A stretch of 64,000 bases of DNA from Gammaproteobacteria bacterium (GTDB taxonomy: Bacteria > Pseudomonadota > Gammaproteobacteria > Berkiellales > Berkiellaceae), in contig JACPOY010000021.1 of the NCBI GenBank assembly GCA_016191245.1, forward strand, positions 62,001-126,000, written 5' to 3'. The translations under genes and the position numbers were made by a program. A model generated the notes under the pieces. The model was not told the origin of the DNA and searched no databases. It worked only from the letters and a program-made list of their open reading frames with translations. Positions 18,405 to 28,724 of the stretch are shown here, in pieces; the stretch's first letter is position 1; each line of letters opens with the position of its first letter.

Positions 18405-18968
18405 TTACATCGCTTCAAGCCATTGATCTAAGTATTGACCCTGTCTTGCCACATACTGTGGATCTTTGAAAGTCAAAGTAATCAAGCTGATACCTTGAAG
18501 GCTAGCTACTAAATTAAGAGCTAACTTTGAAGAATCGTCATCTGACTTTCCCAATGCTTTAAACTGCTTTTCACACCAATGAATGATTTCATTCATTAAC
18601 TGAGAAGTAGCTTGGCCAATTGTGCCGCCTTGCTTGCCTAATTCTTGACATAAACTGCCTAATGAATCGCCAAATTTAGCAGATTCGTCAGCCAAAGTCC
18701 CAACATATTCCACCAACCCTTTGAGACGGCTTTTGATGTCTGGACGGTTGTTCCATTCAGAAAACAAGCCAGCTAATTGCTTTTTACGGCGATCGATAAC
18801 AGCCAGGATAATAGAATCTTTTGATTTAAAATAGTAATAAACGTTACCGAGGGGTACGTCTGCCAATGTGGCAATATTAGCTAGTGTTGTGTTGCTTACG
18901 CCTTGTTGATGAAACAAAGTGTCTGCAGCTTCTACTAATCGTTCACGTTTATCGTTGCGTCGGGCCAT
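18405..18968 (-). CDS. TetR/AcrR family transcriptional regulator
   Basis: The 187-residue protein has a TetR helix-turn-helix at about residues 8-55 (LVEAADTLFHQQGVSNTTLANIA...VPLGNVYYYFKSKDSII), including the typical NVYYYFKSK recognition helix. An all-helical ligand domain follows that is not conserved enough to name. TetR proteins repress nearby genes until a small molecule binds. The divergent methyltransferase and peptidase genes at 19258-21926 are the nearest candidates for control, but no clear operator palindrome was identified. The ATG has AAAGGAAA upstream. Confidence 0.88.
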   Translation of the reverse strand: MARRNDKRERLVEAADTLFHQQGVSNTTLANIATLADVPLGNVYYYFKSKDSIILAVIDRRKKQLAGLFSEWNNRPDIKSRLKGLVEYVGTLADESAKFGDSLGSLCQELGKQGGTIGQATSQLMNEIIHWCEKQFKALGKSDDDSSKLALNLVASLQGISLITLTFKDPQYVARQGQYLDQWLEAM

Positions 18969-19257
18969 GATATGTTTCCTTTGTTACTTTATTTCAGGAA
19001 AGTGGAGTCAATAATCAAAATGCAAGCTAGAACAGTAAGTGTCGTTAGTTTGCTAAGTTTCAGGGTATTATACATAATAATTTTGCTAGTTCAATAGTTA
19101 ACTGCTAAAAAACTAAAAATTTGTCAAGAAAAAGGGGACAAAGTAAGTAGGGGATCAGATAAAAGGCCTGATAATTCCATACATATATAAGAATAAAGGC
19201 TTATTTGCCTTCATATCATAGTGAAAATCAAAGGAAGTTGTAAGGGGAATTACACGT

Positions 19258-19962
19258 ATGACAGCAGATTTTAATTACTTAGCTGCTCGCTCTTATGGTT
19301 TAGAAGACTATAAAAAGATGTTCGGACTCACGGCAAGTGAGCTTGATATGAAGATTGTAAATTGCTACGCAGGGGCAAGCATTTTCGCTAAAGAGATGAC
19401 AGAGCATCGTCTTCGTGTAGTTGCTTGTGATCCCCTATATGCAAAACCTATTCATGAGATTAAACAAACAATCGAAAAAGCCCAATTAAAATTAATAGAA
19501 GAGATTAACAACCATCCTGAACGTTTTGTCCTAAAAGGCCGCGACAAAGATATCATCAATAAAGAGAATGTTGGGCTGTTAATAGAAGATCTTTCCAAAG
19601 GGACAAAAGAAGGCCGTTACACGCAAGATGCATTGCCAAAATTTACATTTCAAGATGAGCAATTTGATTTGGCGCTTGTAAACCATTATATATTTTCGAA
19701 TAATGACCATCGTTCAGCAGAATTTCATGTAAAAGCTATTGAAGAATTCATCCGTATCGCTCCCGAGGTGCGCTTATTTCCTTTAGTGACAAAAGAAAGC
19801 CATCTTTCTCCACATGTAGGAGAAGTTGCAGCCCTCTTACAAGTCAAAGGTTATGGCGTTGAGATTAGAGGCGTTTCATTTGCATTTCAAACCCATGGCA
19901 ATGCAATGATGCGAATCTGGTCGAGCGCTTGCGATGTAATAAAACATCAACAATCACAATAA
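19258..19962 (+). CDS. class I SAM-dependent methyltransferase-like protein
   Basis: The 234-residue protein has a recognisable but divergent Rossmann methyltransferase outline. KIVNCYAGASIFAKEM (about 32-47) replaces the glycine-rich motif I, RVVACDP supplies the acidic end of strand 2, and FDLALVNHYIFSN (about 139-151) looks like motif IV. The typical G-x-G-x-G is reduced to C-Y-A-G-A-S, so cofactor binding is not certain. The ATG is preceded by AAGGGG. The S9 peptidase gene begins 17 bases after its stop, suggesting an operon. The substrate is unknown. Confidence 0.68.
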   Translation: MTADFNYLAARSYGLEDYKKMFGLTASELDMKIVNCYAGASIFAKEMTEHRLRVVACDPLYAKPIHEIKQTIEKAQLKLIEEINNHPERFVLKGRDKDIINKENVGLLIEDLSKGTKEGRYTQDALPKFTFQDEQFDLALVNHYIFSNNDHRSAEFHVKAIEEFIRIAPEVRLFPLVTKESHLSPHVGEVAALLQVKGYGVEIRGVSFAFQTHGNAMMRIWSSACDVIKHQQSQ

Positions 19963-19979
19963 AGATTTTGGAAAAAAGC

Positions 19980-21926
19980 ATGCAACCACCTGATCCTATT
20001 ATTCCTCGCAATATTATTTGGGCTGATCCAACAAGATATTTAGTCAAAGTGAGTCCGTATGGAAAATACATAAGTTATCTTGCACCATTTCAAGGCGATT
20101 TAAATCTTTGGATAACACCAAGCGATGATATCTTATCTCCCACATTGGTAACAGCGAGTCAAAATCCAATCAGAGATCATTGGTGGAGTAAGAATGAAGA
20201 TATTATTTTATATTATTTTGATCAAAAAGGTGATGAAAACTGGCAATTACATGGCTACCAACTCTCAACTGGTAAAACACATGTGTATACTGAGAGTGGC
20301 TTGCAGTCTAGGATTTTACATATCAGTGCTAAGCATCCTGACAAAATTCTTATAGGCTTGAATCAACGAGTACGACACTATATTGATGTTTATCAACTTG
20401 ATTTGCAATCAGGTCAAATGCAATGCATTTATGAAAATATTCAGTATTGGGATTTTATCGCTGATGAAGATCTGCATCTTCGCTTTGGGCTAAAAGTTGA
20501 TGGCAAAGGTGGAGAATGGGTTGATTTATCTTTGATAAACCAACCACGAGCATTAACTAAAATTGCGATGCATGATATATCGGGCTTATACTTTTTCCCA
20601 CGTTTACGTTTAGGGCTGTCTTCAGATAATCAAAAATTATACTTAACGCGGAGTATGGACAGTAATACTTCTACACTCATTAGCCTAGAGGTGATGACAG
20701 GGAAAATAGAAAAAATAGGACACAATCCATTAGCAGATATCTGCGATGTACTTCTTAACCCTTCTACGAAAGAACCTCTTGCTTTTGCTATTAATCACCA
20801 AAGAAAAGAATGGCATTGCTTGAATGATAATACGATACGCGATTTTACCTATTTGCAAAGTATTGACGATGGCGATATTGATGTATTAAGTCAAAGTGAA
20901 AATAATGAACTGTGGTTGGTGAGTTTTGTACATGATAATGGACCTGTCGCTTTTTATCTTTATGATCGCATTAAAGTACAAGCAACCCATCTATTTGATA
21001 GTGATGCTGCGCTGAAAAATTTTCCGTTCACCAAAATGCATCCACGAATTATCACAAGCAGAGACGGTTTAAAATGTGTAAGCTATTTATCATTACCAAG
21101 ACAAAGTGATATTCAAGAAAAAGGGATCCCCTTTAAACCTGTTCCTTTGATCTTATTAGTTCATGGTGGCCCTAACTATCGTGATTTTTGGGGGTTTAAC
21201 GCGACACATCAATGGTTAGCAAATCGAGGCTATGCGGTGTTAAGTGTCAATTATCGAGCATCAACCGGTTTTGGTAAAGCGCACTTAGATGCAGGTCATG
21301 GTGAATGGGGGGGCAAAATTCACAATGACTTATTAGATGCCATTGATTGGGCAATTCGAGAAGGGATTACAACTCAAGATAAAGTAGCGATAATGGGACG
21401 CAGTTTTGGCGGCTATGCTACCTTAGTTGGTTTAACGTTGACCCCTGATACATTCTGTTGCGGTGTTGATATCGTTGGGCCTTCTAATTTAGAAACCATG
21501 GTTAAACACTTCCCTCCTTATTGGAAGGCGATGCAAGGTGCTATTCATGAAATGATTGGTTGCGATCCTAATACAGTTGAAGGAAAAGCATACTTACAAG
21601 AACGCTCACCTTTACATTATGCCGATAGAATTAAAAAACCTTTGCTGATTGGTCATGGGGCCAATGATGTACGTGTGATGCAAGATGAATCCGATAAAAT
21701 GGTTCAAGCGATGCGAGCAAATGGTATTCCTGTCACGTATGCCATATTTCCAGATGAAGGACATCAATTCTTACACCCTGGAAATCGCATGGCATTTTAT
21801 GCACTTGCTGAAAGTTTTTTGGCAATAATATTGGGTGGCGCTTGTGAGCCGTATGATAATACTGTGAATACGACGATGCAGGTTAAAGTGGATGATTTTG
21901 AGTTGTCTGATATGAATTTACATTAG
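19980..21926 (+). CDS. S9 family prolyl oligopeptidase / acylaminoacyl peptidase-like serine peptidase
   Basis: The preferred ATG at 19980 gives 648 residues; an in-frame upstream ATG at 19929 would overlap the methyltransferase gene. The N-terminal ~370 residues are a beta-propeller-like region. The C-terminal alpha/beta hydrolase has the catalytic serine in GRSFGGYATL (about 475), aspartate in HGANDVRV (about 561) and histidine in DEGHQF (about 594), with the oxyanion-region motif VHGGPNYRDFWGF. Such enzymes cleave short peptides or acyl-peptides in the cytosol. There is no signal peptide. Confidence 0.9.
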   Translation: MQPPDPIIPRNIIWADPTRYLVKVSPYGKYISYLAPFQGDLNLWITPSDDILSPTLVTASQNPIRDHWWSKNEDIILYYFDQKGDENWQLHGYQLSTGKTHVYTESGLQSRILHISAKHPDKILIGLNQRVRHYIDVYQLDLQSGQMQCIYENIQYWDFIADEDLHLRFGLKVDGKGGEWVDLSLINQPRALTKIAMHDISGLYFFPRLRLGLSSDNQKLYLTRSMDSNTSTLISLEVMTGKIEKIGHNPLADICDVLLNPSTKEPLAFAINHQRKEWHCLNDNTIRDFTYLQSIDDGDIDVLSQSENNELWLVSFVHDNGPVAFYLYDRIKVQATHLFDSDAALKNFPFTKMHPRIITSRDGLKCVSYLSLPRQSDIQEKGIPFKPVPLILLVHGGPNYRDFWGFNATHQWLANRGYAVLSVNYRASTGFGKAHLDAGHGEWGGKIHNDLLDAIDWAIREGITTQDKVAIMGRSFGGYATLVGLTLTPDTFCCGVDIVGPSNLETMVKHFPPYWKAMQGAIHEMIGCDPNTVEGKAYLQERSPLHYADRIKKPLLIGHGANDVRVMQDESDKMVQAMRANGIPVTYAIFPDEGHQFLHPGNRMAFYALAESFLAIILGGACEPYDNTVNTTMQVKVDDFELSDMNLH

Positions 21927-21932
21927 ATAGAT

Positions 21933-22916
21933 TTAGTTTGTCTCCATCAAATTTTGAATCATATTAAAATATTTATTTTGTATAGCATGATTAAACTCGT
22001 TTTGCTCGCCGTTAAAAATTTCATAAATTGAAGCGGTGAGCAATTTATCTCTTTTCTCTTTGTCTGGAAAGTGTGTGATAAAGTGCTTTAGTTTCTCTCC
22101 TTTTTCAAGCAAAAGGGGTAATTGCTTCAGAAATTCTTTATCATTTGTTACTTCAGAAAAAATCCGATTGAGCGCAGTTGACCCTAGAAATTCAACAGTT
22201 TTTCTTGAAATCATTTCATCAAATTTCTTCACATAATCACTATGATTGGTGGTATTTAATAGCCTAGATAAAGATTGAACATCAAGCCATAAGTCATTTT
22301 CAAAATCATTAATCAGTTTTTTAAGAATAAAATCATAGGCTTCATAAGCGGTAAGGCTATCATAGAGCTGATTAATACTTAGCAAATATTCTTGAGCACG
22401 CATTTCATCCATTTCATCTGATTCTTGACCTTTTGGGTGAAAATTGCACATAGTAATAATTTTTTGTCGGTAGGCAGTCAAAATATCATTTTTTACTTTA
22501 GTAAGTTCTTCTTGATTGAATTTTTTCCCTTCTCTTTGAAACTCAGCCACAACATTATGCCAATAGGTATTCCATTCTTTGGCGCGTTGTTTTTCATATG
22601 CATTACCATTAAGATTACCAATTAAGTCAATATTGAGTTGATCAAAATAAGTATAAATTGCCTGCACCGTTCGCAAAGTGATTGGGGGTGATATTTCCCC
22701 ATTTGTAAAACGCTGATTTGCATGCTGTATAAAATCACTTGCATAAGATCCTAAAATTTTGCACGTATTTTTTTGATGAGATTCGTGTTGTTCAAAGATT
22801 GTTGAGGAAACACTCACATTATTGTTATTTTCATCACTGTTTGGATAAATAAATGGAGCTTCAAGGGCATAATGCTTTAAAAATTCGTCTAATAATTCTA
22901 GTGAAATCTTTGGCAT
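21933..22916 (-). CDS. hypothetical helical protein
   Basis: I recognise no family in this 327-residue protein. It is hydrophilic, rich in Asn, Glu, Lys and Phe, predicted almost wholly helical by eye, with no signal peptide or membrane segment. An asparagine run (DENNNN) lies near residue 30. The stop faces the S9 peptidase stop with six bases between. The ATG has a purine-rich AGAGAGAG upstream. It begins an 11-kb accessory block with ankyrin, proline-rich and LRR proteins, so an effector role is possible but not shown. Confidence 0.68.
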   Translation of the reverse strand: MPKISLELLDEFLKHYALEAPFIYPNSDENNNNVSVSSTIFEQHESHQKNTCKILGSYASDFIQHANQRFTNGEISPPITLRTVQAIYTYFDQLNIDLIGNLNGNAYEKQRAKEWNTYWHNVVAEFQREGKKFNQEELTKVKNDILTAYRQKIITMCNFHPKGQESDEMDEMRAQEYLLSINQLYDSLTAYEAYDFILKKLINDFENDLWLDVQSLSRLLNTTNHSDYVKKFDEMISRKTVEFLGSTALNRIFSEVTNDKEFLKQLPLLLEKGEKLKHFITHFPDKEKRDKLLTASIYEIFNGEQNEFNHAIQNKYFNMIQNLMETN

Positions 22917-23142
22917 GCATTAGTCTCTCTCTTCGTTTCAATGAAAAATATTGCTTTTCCAAATATAGCTCCAATCTGGCTGATTTCTAGATATCACGCA
23001 TTCAGTTAATGGTTTATGACCAGTGAAAAGGTGAACTTTCACGTATGCCAAAGCGTGTAATAGCCACTAGGATTTTTTGGATTCAAGGCGTATGTTAAAT
23101 ATATAAATTAGAATTTTAATGGTACGCTTCTTGGAGAACGTT

Positions 23143-25764
23143 ATGCCAAAACCAGAAAAATTAACACCTGCAGTTACATCAGCTTTTAAAGTGAGTGAAA
23201 ATAATAAAGTTGATTCAATGTTTCTATTTGGGGAAGCAATTGCAGGCTCAGAACAATTATCTCAAAAGGAAAAAGTTGCATATTTGCAGCAGGTTCAACA
23301 TGCAGAATTATATTTTGCTGATAATGCATTAAAAGACAAACCAAATTATCAATGGTTGGGAAGGAATTCATATGCATCAAAAGGTATAGCATTACATTTA
23401 AACCAGAAAGTAGGATATCCCTCCAAAGAGAAACTTGTTGCTTACATTGATGCATTGTCAGAAGTGGTTAAAGATGTAAAAGATAAAGAATCAAGTGAAA
23501 TGGTAAAAAAAATACTTGAGAAGCATGATAAAAATGAACCGCTTAATGATGATGATTTTAAGCCCCCCGCGACGAGAGAAGCCATAAATAAAATAATAGA
23601 AGCAAGAGCTGAATTATTAAAATCAATGAAAGAAATACCTGATCATTTAAAAGAATCTTTCGCTTTAGCATATCAAGAATTTACTAACGCGAATCAGAAT
23701 ACTCAAAAATCAAAAGAACAAATGATGTACCAATTTATATTTTCCTATGTATTGCCGCAGTTTACGGCTGGTGCAAAATTTGAGGGAGATATCGCTGAGG
23801 AAGGTAAATTAGTAAATGCAACAGTGCTTATGCTGCAAACGGGATCCATTGATTTTCTTAAAGCAAATTTAACGTCTGTCATGGATGAACATTTGCTTGA
23901 AAAAGCTAATCCAAAGTTACCATCGGTTTTAAACGATGATCAAGCAGCAATAATTCAAAATTATTCAGATAATGCAATTTTCATAGAGCAAAATGCTCTT
24001 AAAACCTTAACTGCTGAATATGACAAGTTGAGGACTCAAAGAAACATGCTCAAAAAAGGGGAATCAAGCGAAGAAGTAGAACAAAAGCTTATTGCAAAAT
24101 CAGCAGAAATTAATGTTGTCAGAAGCTTTTATAAGAAATATGGACATTTGCCCAAGGAACAGTTTCGTACACTTGAATTTGCTGTAAGAGATCATCAATA
24201 CGATTTAAATAAATCCATTGATGATGTGATTAGCTTAGGGAATTTTGAAGATCTAAAGTTATGCATAGAGTTAGGGGCCGATATAAGAACCATGAATAAA
24301 AATGGTCAAACTCCTTTAGAAGTCGCAAATCAATCAGGAAAATATAGCGACGAACAAATGAAAGAACTAGTTACACTTGCGGACGCACAAGAAAAAATAA
24401 AAATAGATTTAAAAGATAAAGATCAATTTAACATGGCTAAGGAATATTGTGCGGAATATTCTCGCATTATGAAATATCCCGCTCTTGGTGAATATTTTGA
24501 ATATTCGGAAGTATTAGACAAGCTAGATGCTATGATAGCGGGTAATAAAGAGCAACCGCCTAAATTTACTACTGAAGAAATCAAAAATGAAATGCTAAGA
24601 ATCAAAAAAGAGTACTTTAATTCGAGTACAGATTACAACTTAAATATATCTTTTGATGAAAAGAGAATAGATTTTTTGAAAAATATTGCAGATAAATCGA
24701 TCGATGAAATAAGAGGGGAGTTTGGTAAAATAGAAAATGAATGCATAGATTACTTGAACACGACTGCATTGAAAGATTATCCTGCACTAAAAATAATGTT
24801 ACAAGAACCTTACCCATTACATCAGATAATATTAAAAGATCGAATTGGTGAATCACCAGTACATAAAGAGGCAGCACTTAACGAGCTTTTAAAAAGTCAA
24901 AAATATATTAATGAAAAAAATCCAGAAGGTTTAACGCCGTTACAAATTGCTGCAAAGAAAGGTGATAAAAAGCTGGTTGCAAAACTACTAGAGGCAGGAG
25001 CTGATCCTAAAATCACAACAACCAATTACAAAAGAAGCGGATTTCAAGCATTTACGGATGGTATGAAAGGGTTATTTACAGGTAAAGGATTCAAACATTT
25101 TACAGAAAATCCGCCTCTAAATGCGGGTCAATTAGCTAAGCTTAATGGGAAAACTGAAATTTCTGAAACATTACAAAATGCCAAACCTCCAGTTAAAAAA
25201 GTTGAGCCTCCTAAAGTACAGGTAGAGCTGCTAGATAGACTTGTTAAAATAGATAAGCCAGGCTCGGTTGTTGTTGATGTAAATGAATTGACGAACTCAA
25301 AATCACCTGTTGTACAGATATCTGCATCTGCTAAGGCACCTAAAGTTGAAACATCACCCATGGTTGCAAATTATATGAAAGAAATTGTTGGTATATTGTC
25401 AGAGTTAAATGTAGAACATAATGCAATTAATCCCAAAGATGTACCGGAAGGGGAAAATCGTTCTGAATATTTACGTGATCTAACGAGTAAGAATGAGTTA
25501 AAAGTTGAAATTGATGCTTTAAAAGAGATCCTTGTTTACTTAAATGCAAATCCTACTATAGATAGTAACAAACCAGAAGAAATGGCAAAATTACTTGAAA
25601 AAGCATCAACAGTACTTGATCAAGCCAAAATTGATAAAAAGGTTGCATCTAAAACTTCATATAATGAAGAGGGTAAGCTCTCTTTAAAGACTCAAGAACT
25701 TTTGTCAACAATGAAAGATGAACTTACACCTCCTAAAGAACCAAAAGCAACAGCGAAAATGTGA
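23143..25764 (+). CDS. ankyrin-repeat protein, effector-like
   Basis: The ATG at 23143 has GGAG six bases upstream and gives 873 residues; an in-frame ATG at 23119 lacks a binding site. Two ankyrin regions are visible: about 352-405 (DLKLCIELGADIRTMNKNGQ, then TPLEVANQSG) and about 590-628 (GLTPLQIAAKKGDKKLVAKL, then LEAGADP). The rest is Lys/Glu-rich and helical with coiled-coil character, plus a Pro/Val stretch at about 685-720. No signal peptide is present. Ankyrin repeats bind proteins and are frequent in effectors of intracellular gammaproteobacteria. A secretion system is not encoded in the window, and no acidic or E-block C-terminal signal is clear (the end is KEPKATAKM). Confidence 0.82.
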   Translation: MPKPEKLTPAVTSAFKVSENNKVDSMFLFGEAIAGSEQLSQKEKVAYLQQVQHAELYFADNALKDKPNYQWLGRNSYASKGIALHLNQKVGYPSKEKLVAYIDALSEVVKDVKDKESSEMVKKILEKHDKNEPLNDDDFKPPATREAINKIIEARAELLKSMKEIPDHLKESFALAYQEFTNANQNTQKSKEQMMYQFIFSYVLPQFTAGAKFEGDIAEEGKLVNATVLMLQTGSIDFLKANLTSVMDEHLLEKANPKLPSVLNDDQAAIIQNYSDNAIFIEQNALKTLTAEYDKLRTQRNMLKKGESSEEVEQKLIAKSAEINVVRSFYKKYGHLPKEQFRTLEFAVRDHQYDLNKSIDDVISLGNFEDLKLCIELGADIRTMNKNGQTPLEVANQSGKYSDEQMKELVTLADAQEKIKIDLKDKDQFNMAKEYCAEYSRIMKYPALGEYFEYSEVLDKLDAMIAGNKEQPPKFTTEEIKNEMLRIKKEYFNSSTDYNLNISFDEKRIDFLKNIADKSIDEIRGEFGKIENECIDYLNTTALKDYPALKIMLQEPYPLHQIILKDRIGESPVHKEAALNELLKSQKYINEKNPEGLTPLQIAAKKGDKKLVAKLLEAGADPKITTTNYKRSGFQAFTDGMKGLFTGKGFKHFTENPPLNAGQLAKLNGKTEISETLQNAKPPVKKVEPPKVQVELLDRLVKIDKPGSVVVDVNELTNSKSPVVQISASAKAPKVETSPMVANYMKEIVGILSELNVEHNAINPKDVPEGENRSEYLRDLTSKNELKVEIDALKEILVYLNANPTIDSNKPEEMAKLLEKASTVLDQAKIDKKVASKTSYNEEGKLSLKTQELLSTMKDELTPPKEPKATAKM

Positions 25765-25816
25765 CGCAAATAGATTTTGATAAATTAAAAGGGGTAGTTC
25801 TTTAGGTATTTAGTGT

Positions 25817-25858
25817 ATATCCCTCAAATAATATCCCTCAAATAATATCCCTCAAATA
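25817..25858. repeat. three perfect tandem copies of a 14-bp unit
   Basis: ATATCCCTCAAATA is repeated exactly at 25817, 25831 and 25845, with a fourth ATAT start after it. It lies 66 bases before the next start codon, in its probable promoter or leader region. Confidence 0.9.
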
Positions 25859-25923
25859 ATATGAGAACTTTATTTAGTTTAGCCTGTCTCACAAGTAATA
25901 GTACCGTGTTCTGAGGCAAATTA

Positions 25924-27702
25924 ATGAGTATTGAAGGCGTAGAAATCACTAAAACACCCTATTTCAATGTGAAAGGCAAGCCAGAACAATTAAAAATGAA
26001 TGAAGCTTGGAATGCAGTAGTGGATGCTAACCTTTCGTGGCAAGAGCAGATGCGTTTAGGGGGGAGATTAGCTTTACTTCAATATAATCAACAAAAGCAG
26101 ACTTCTTCACCGAATGCTTCAATGTTAGTGATAAGAAACCCCGAACAACCGGCAAATAACATTTTAAGGCATGCTTTTAGAGCAAATCTTCCTCCTGATT
26201 TTTTGCCAAAATTATATGATATGCTCTATAACAAAAATGTTAACAAAGAAAATATTTCTGACCAAGCTATTAGAGATTATGTAGAACAAAACATCCCTCC
26301 TGAAGTATATGCGGCACTTAAAGATATATATGCGGCCCACGTAGAATATTCTCTTGCTTATGCAAAATCGGATAAGGCAAGAAAAGCTGCTGAAATTGAA
26401 ATAGATAATAGAATAAAAGTGGGAGAAATAAAACCAGAAAATAGAGCACAAGCATTAGAAGATCATATTAAAGCCAAGATTGATAGTGCTGAGAATACAG
26501 CTAAAAAGGAAGTTTTTACGGTAATGATATTTCAGCTTGTTAACAGCCAATATACTTTATATGTAAATGAAAGACATAATTTCAAACCTGGTGATTCAGC
26601 GGAAAAAGCTAGAGTACCTCTCTTAATGACAAACATGCTCGCCAATGCTATATATGATCAAGGTAATAATTCAAATATTTACGATGAAAAAGGCGAATTA
26701 ACGAAAGTAAAACCCATACCTAAGGGGGCCGATAGCCCTATGTATAGTAGCTTTATAAAAAAAATAAATGCATCTAAACCGAACATTCCTTTTGAATCAG
26801 ATAACGCTTTAGTAGGTAAATTAAAGAAAGCAGATGAAGCTGCCACGCAGCACATCATTGCTAAGCCTTCAATAACCCCACCTAGTAGTCCTCCTAGTAA
26901 AAAATTAAAAACAGCAGTAGAGAAAAAGCCAGAGCAAAAAAATCCTAAAACTAAAAGTTCCTTTAGTCCTCTTAATATTGTTAGGACTCTTCGTTCACGT
27001 AAGGATGAAAAACCGCCACCCATGCCAAGTAAAGCATCTAAAATTCTTGGGGCACAAGCATCTGTAGCACCAAATCAACCCCCGAAGGCTACCGTCAGAA
27101 CAGTACCACAAAAAGGTTTCATCAAGGCGCAGGTGACTGCTGAAATGTCTAAAGTGGCAAGCGAACAAAAGGACATTACCATAGGCAAGCGATCTCCTGA
27201 AACGCCGAAAAATGAAAATCCACCCATTAATGTTGATCTTGCAAATGTGACATGGGCACCACCGGTGGCACCTACTGCATTGCCTGCATCACCACCTACT
27301 GTTTCCATAGGACGTTCACGTGCTAATAACACAACCTCGAATGAAACAAAACGGCCAGAATCGCCTAGGGCTTATAACCCACTGATGATTGCGCATTCAA
27401 AAACAGATTTTGGTGAAAAATGGTTAGAGCACCTGAAAAATATGCCGGCCGATGGACTTAAAAATCCTGATAAAGTTCTTATCGAATTAGCGATAGGGGT
27501 GTTAGAACGACGACGTAAATATCCAGGAACAGAAGATTTTGCTAAGCAATTTAAGAAAGAGCTGGAATCCACTGTCGCACATTTTGGGCAAAGAGCTAAA
27601 AAAGGAAAGGAAATTTATGATCAAATTCTCAAAGGGGAGCTTCCGGTTCAAAATGCATCACAGAAGCCATCCCTTGATGAAAGGAAGCCTCGACTAACAT
27701 AA
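25924..27702 (+). CDS. proline-rich hypothetical protein, effector-like
   Basis: I recognise no family in this 592-residue protein. Residues 1-~310 are helical and charged. Residues ~310-480 are disordered and Pro/Lys-rich, including PPSSPPSKKLKT (about 319; NLS-like KKLK), EKPPPMPSK (about 362; a possible SH3-binding PxxP) and PVAPTALPASPP. Residues ~490-592 form another helical region. The ATG has GAGG upstream. It follows the ankyrin gene by 160 bases and may be co-regulated. The disordered Pro-rich middle with candidate eukaryotic docking motifs suggests a host-directed protein, which is inference. Confidence 0.75.
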   Translation: MSIEGVEITKTPYFNVKGKPEQLKMNEAWNAVVDANLSWQEQMRLGGRLALLQYNQQKQTSSPNASMLVIRNPEQPANNILRHAFRANLPPDFLPKLYDMLYNKNVNKENISDQAIRDYVEQNIPPEVYAALKDIYAAHVEYSLAYAKSDKARKAAEIEIDNRIKVGEIKPENRAQALEDHIKAKIDSAENTAKKEVFTVMIFQLVNSQYTLYVNERHNFKPGDSAEKARVPLLMTNMLANAIYDQGNNSNIYDEKGELTKVKPIPKGADSPMYSSFIKKINASKPNIPFESDNALVGKLKKADEAATQHIIAKPSITPPSSPPSKKLKTAVEKKPEQKNPKTKSSFSPLNIVRTLRSRKDEKPPPMPSKASKILGAQASVAPNQPPKATVRTVPQKGFIKAQVTAEMSKVASEQKDITIGKRSPETPKNENPPINVDLANVTWAPPVAPTALPASPPTVSIGRSRANNTTSNETKRPESPRAYNPLMIAHSKTDFGEKWLEHLKNMPADGLKNPDKVLIELAIGVLERRRKYPGTEDFAKQFKKELESTVAHFGQRAKKGKEIYDQILKGELPVQNASQKPSLDERKPRLT

Positions 27703-27912
27703 CTTAGCATTTTAATTTCAACATATAGACTAGCTAACTTTCAAATGTCAAACTTTAGCATAAGTATGCATATTACATGCATTAATATCGTATAAGCTGA
27801 TTGCATTATTTTCTTAATACCCCTAATATTTTCAGAATTCTAAAACAAAGCGTCATAAATTAAGTTAATTGTGATTTGGGCATAAAACTCACGTACCAAG
27901 GAGCCTCTGAAC

Positions 27913-28716
27913 ATGGTAGTAAGAAGTCTGTTCATCATACCGAGTTGTCTGTTATTAATGAGTCTCCCAGCTTATTCATACGAGTACCCATTACTTACCC
28001 CCGCTGATACCTTCAATTGGGCTGATATTATGGAAGTACCTGATGCAACCCATGAGGGAAATCAAGTTTTTCATTTTGGCGGTAGAAATAAACTTTATAA
28101 AAATAATGCAAAAGCGACTGCTTTTGTTGAGCAATATTTAAGCAAAGCTGCAGTACTAGATGCTGATGCCGATGTGTTAAGGTATGCTTCAGATTCCGTC
28201 ACTATTAAAGGTGGATTTTATCTTGAAATGGGGGTTGGCACAGGAAGATCGGTAAACTTTCTTGCTGCATTAAATCCTACTCGTAAAATATATGGATTTG
28301 ATTCCTTTGAGGGATTACCAACTGATTGGGACAAAGGAGATAAAATATTTAAAGCAGGGATGTTTGGTTTAAAACGCAAAGATGCCAAAATCCCATTAGT
28401 GAAAAATGCACTTGTATATAAAGGTTTGTTTAAAGAAATATTACCAAAATTTAAACATCAGGTATTAGGTGAAAATCCTATCGCGCTTTTGCATATTGAT
28501 AGTGATACCTATCAATCAGCCAAAGATGTTCTCACTATATTAGCCGCTAATATCGTTCCTGGGACCATCATCGTATTCGATGAATTTTATAATTACCCTA
28601 ATTTTGAAAAACATGAGTGGAAAGCATTTCAAGAATTTGTTCAAGATAATCATTTAAAAACAGAATATATTGCTTACAATCGTAATCACGAGCAAGTGGC
28701 AGTACGGATCCTGTAG
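27913..28716 (+). CDS. TylF-type methyltransferase with N-terminal signal peptide
   Basis: The 267-residue protein starts with a clear export signal (about 1-23, SLFIIPSCLLLMSLPAYSY). The rest matches the TylF/MycF macrocin O-methyltransferase family: GGFYLEMGVGTGRSVNFLA (SAM motif I, about 96-114), KIYGFDSFEGLPTDW (motif II with the family's typical GFDTFEGLP), and ALLHIDSDTYQSAKDVL with VFDEFYNYPNFEKHEW (metal-binding aspartates). Family members are normally cytosolic, so an exported version is odd, since SAM is not expected in the periplasm. The ATG has GGAG nine bases upstream. Confidence 0.82.
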   Translation: MVVRSLFIIPSCLLLMSLPAYSYEYPLLTPADTFNWADIMEVPDATHEGNQVFHFGGRNKLYKNNAKATAFVEQYLSKAAVLDADADVLRYASDSVTIKGGFYLEMGVGTGRSVNFLAALNPTRKIYGFDSFEGLPTDWDKGDKIFKAGMFGLKRKDAKIPLVKNALVYKGLFKEILPKFKHQVLGENPIALLHIDSDTYQSAKDVLTILAANIVPGTIIVFDEFYNYPNFEKHEWKAFQEFVQDNHLKTEYIAYNRNHEQVAVRIL

Positions 28717-28724
28717 GACTGTAA

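Noticed and set aside
18240..18431. Short plus-strand frame upstream of nrdA
   Set aside because: No ribosome binding site or recognisable composition, and it overlaps the end of the TetR gene.
25817..25858. Tandem repeat as a CRISPR array
   Set aside because: The 14-bp units are contiguous with no spacers and no cas genes are near.
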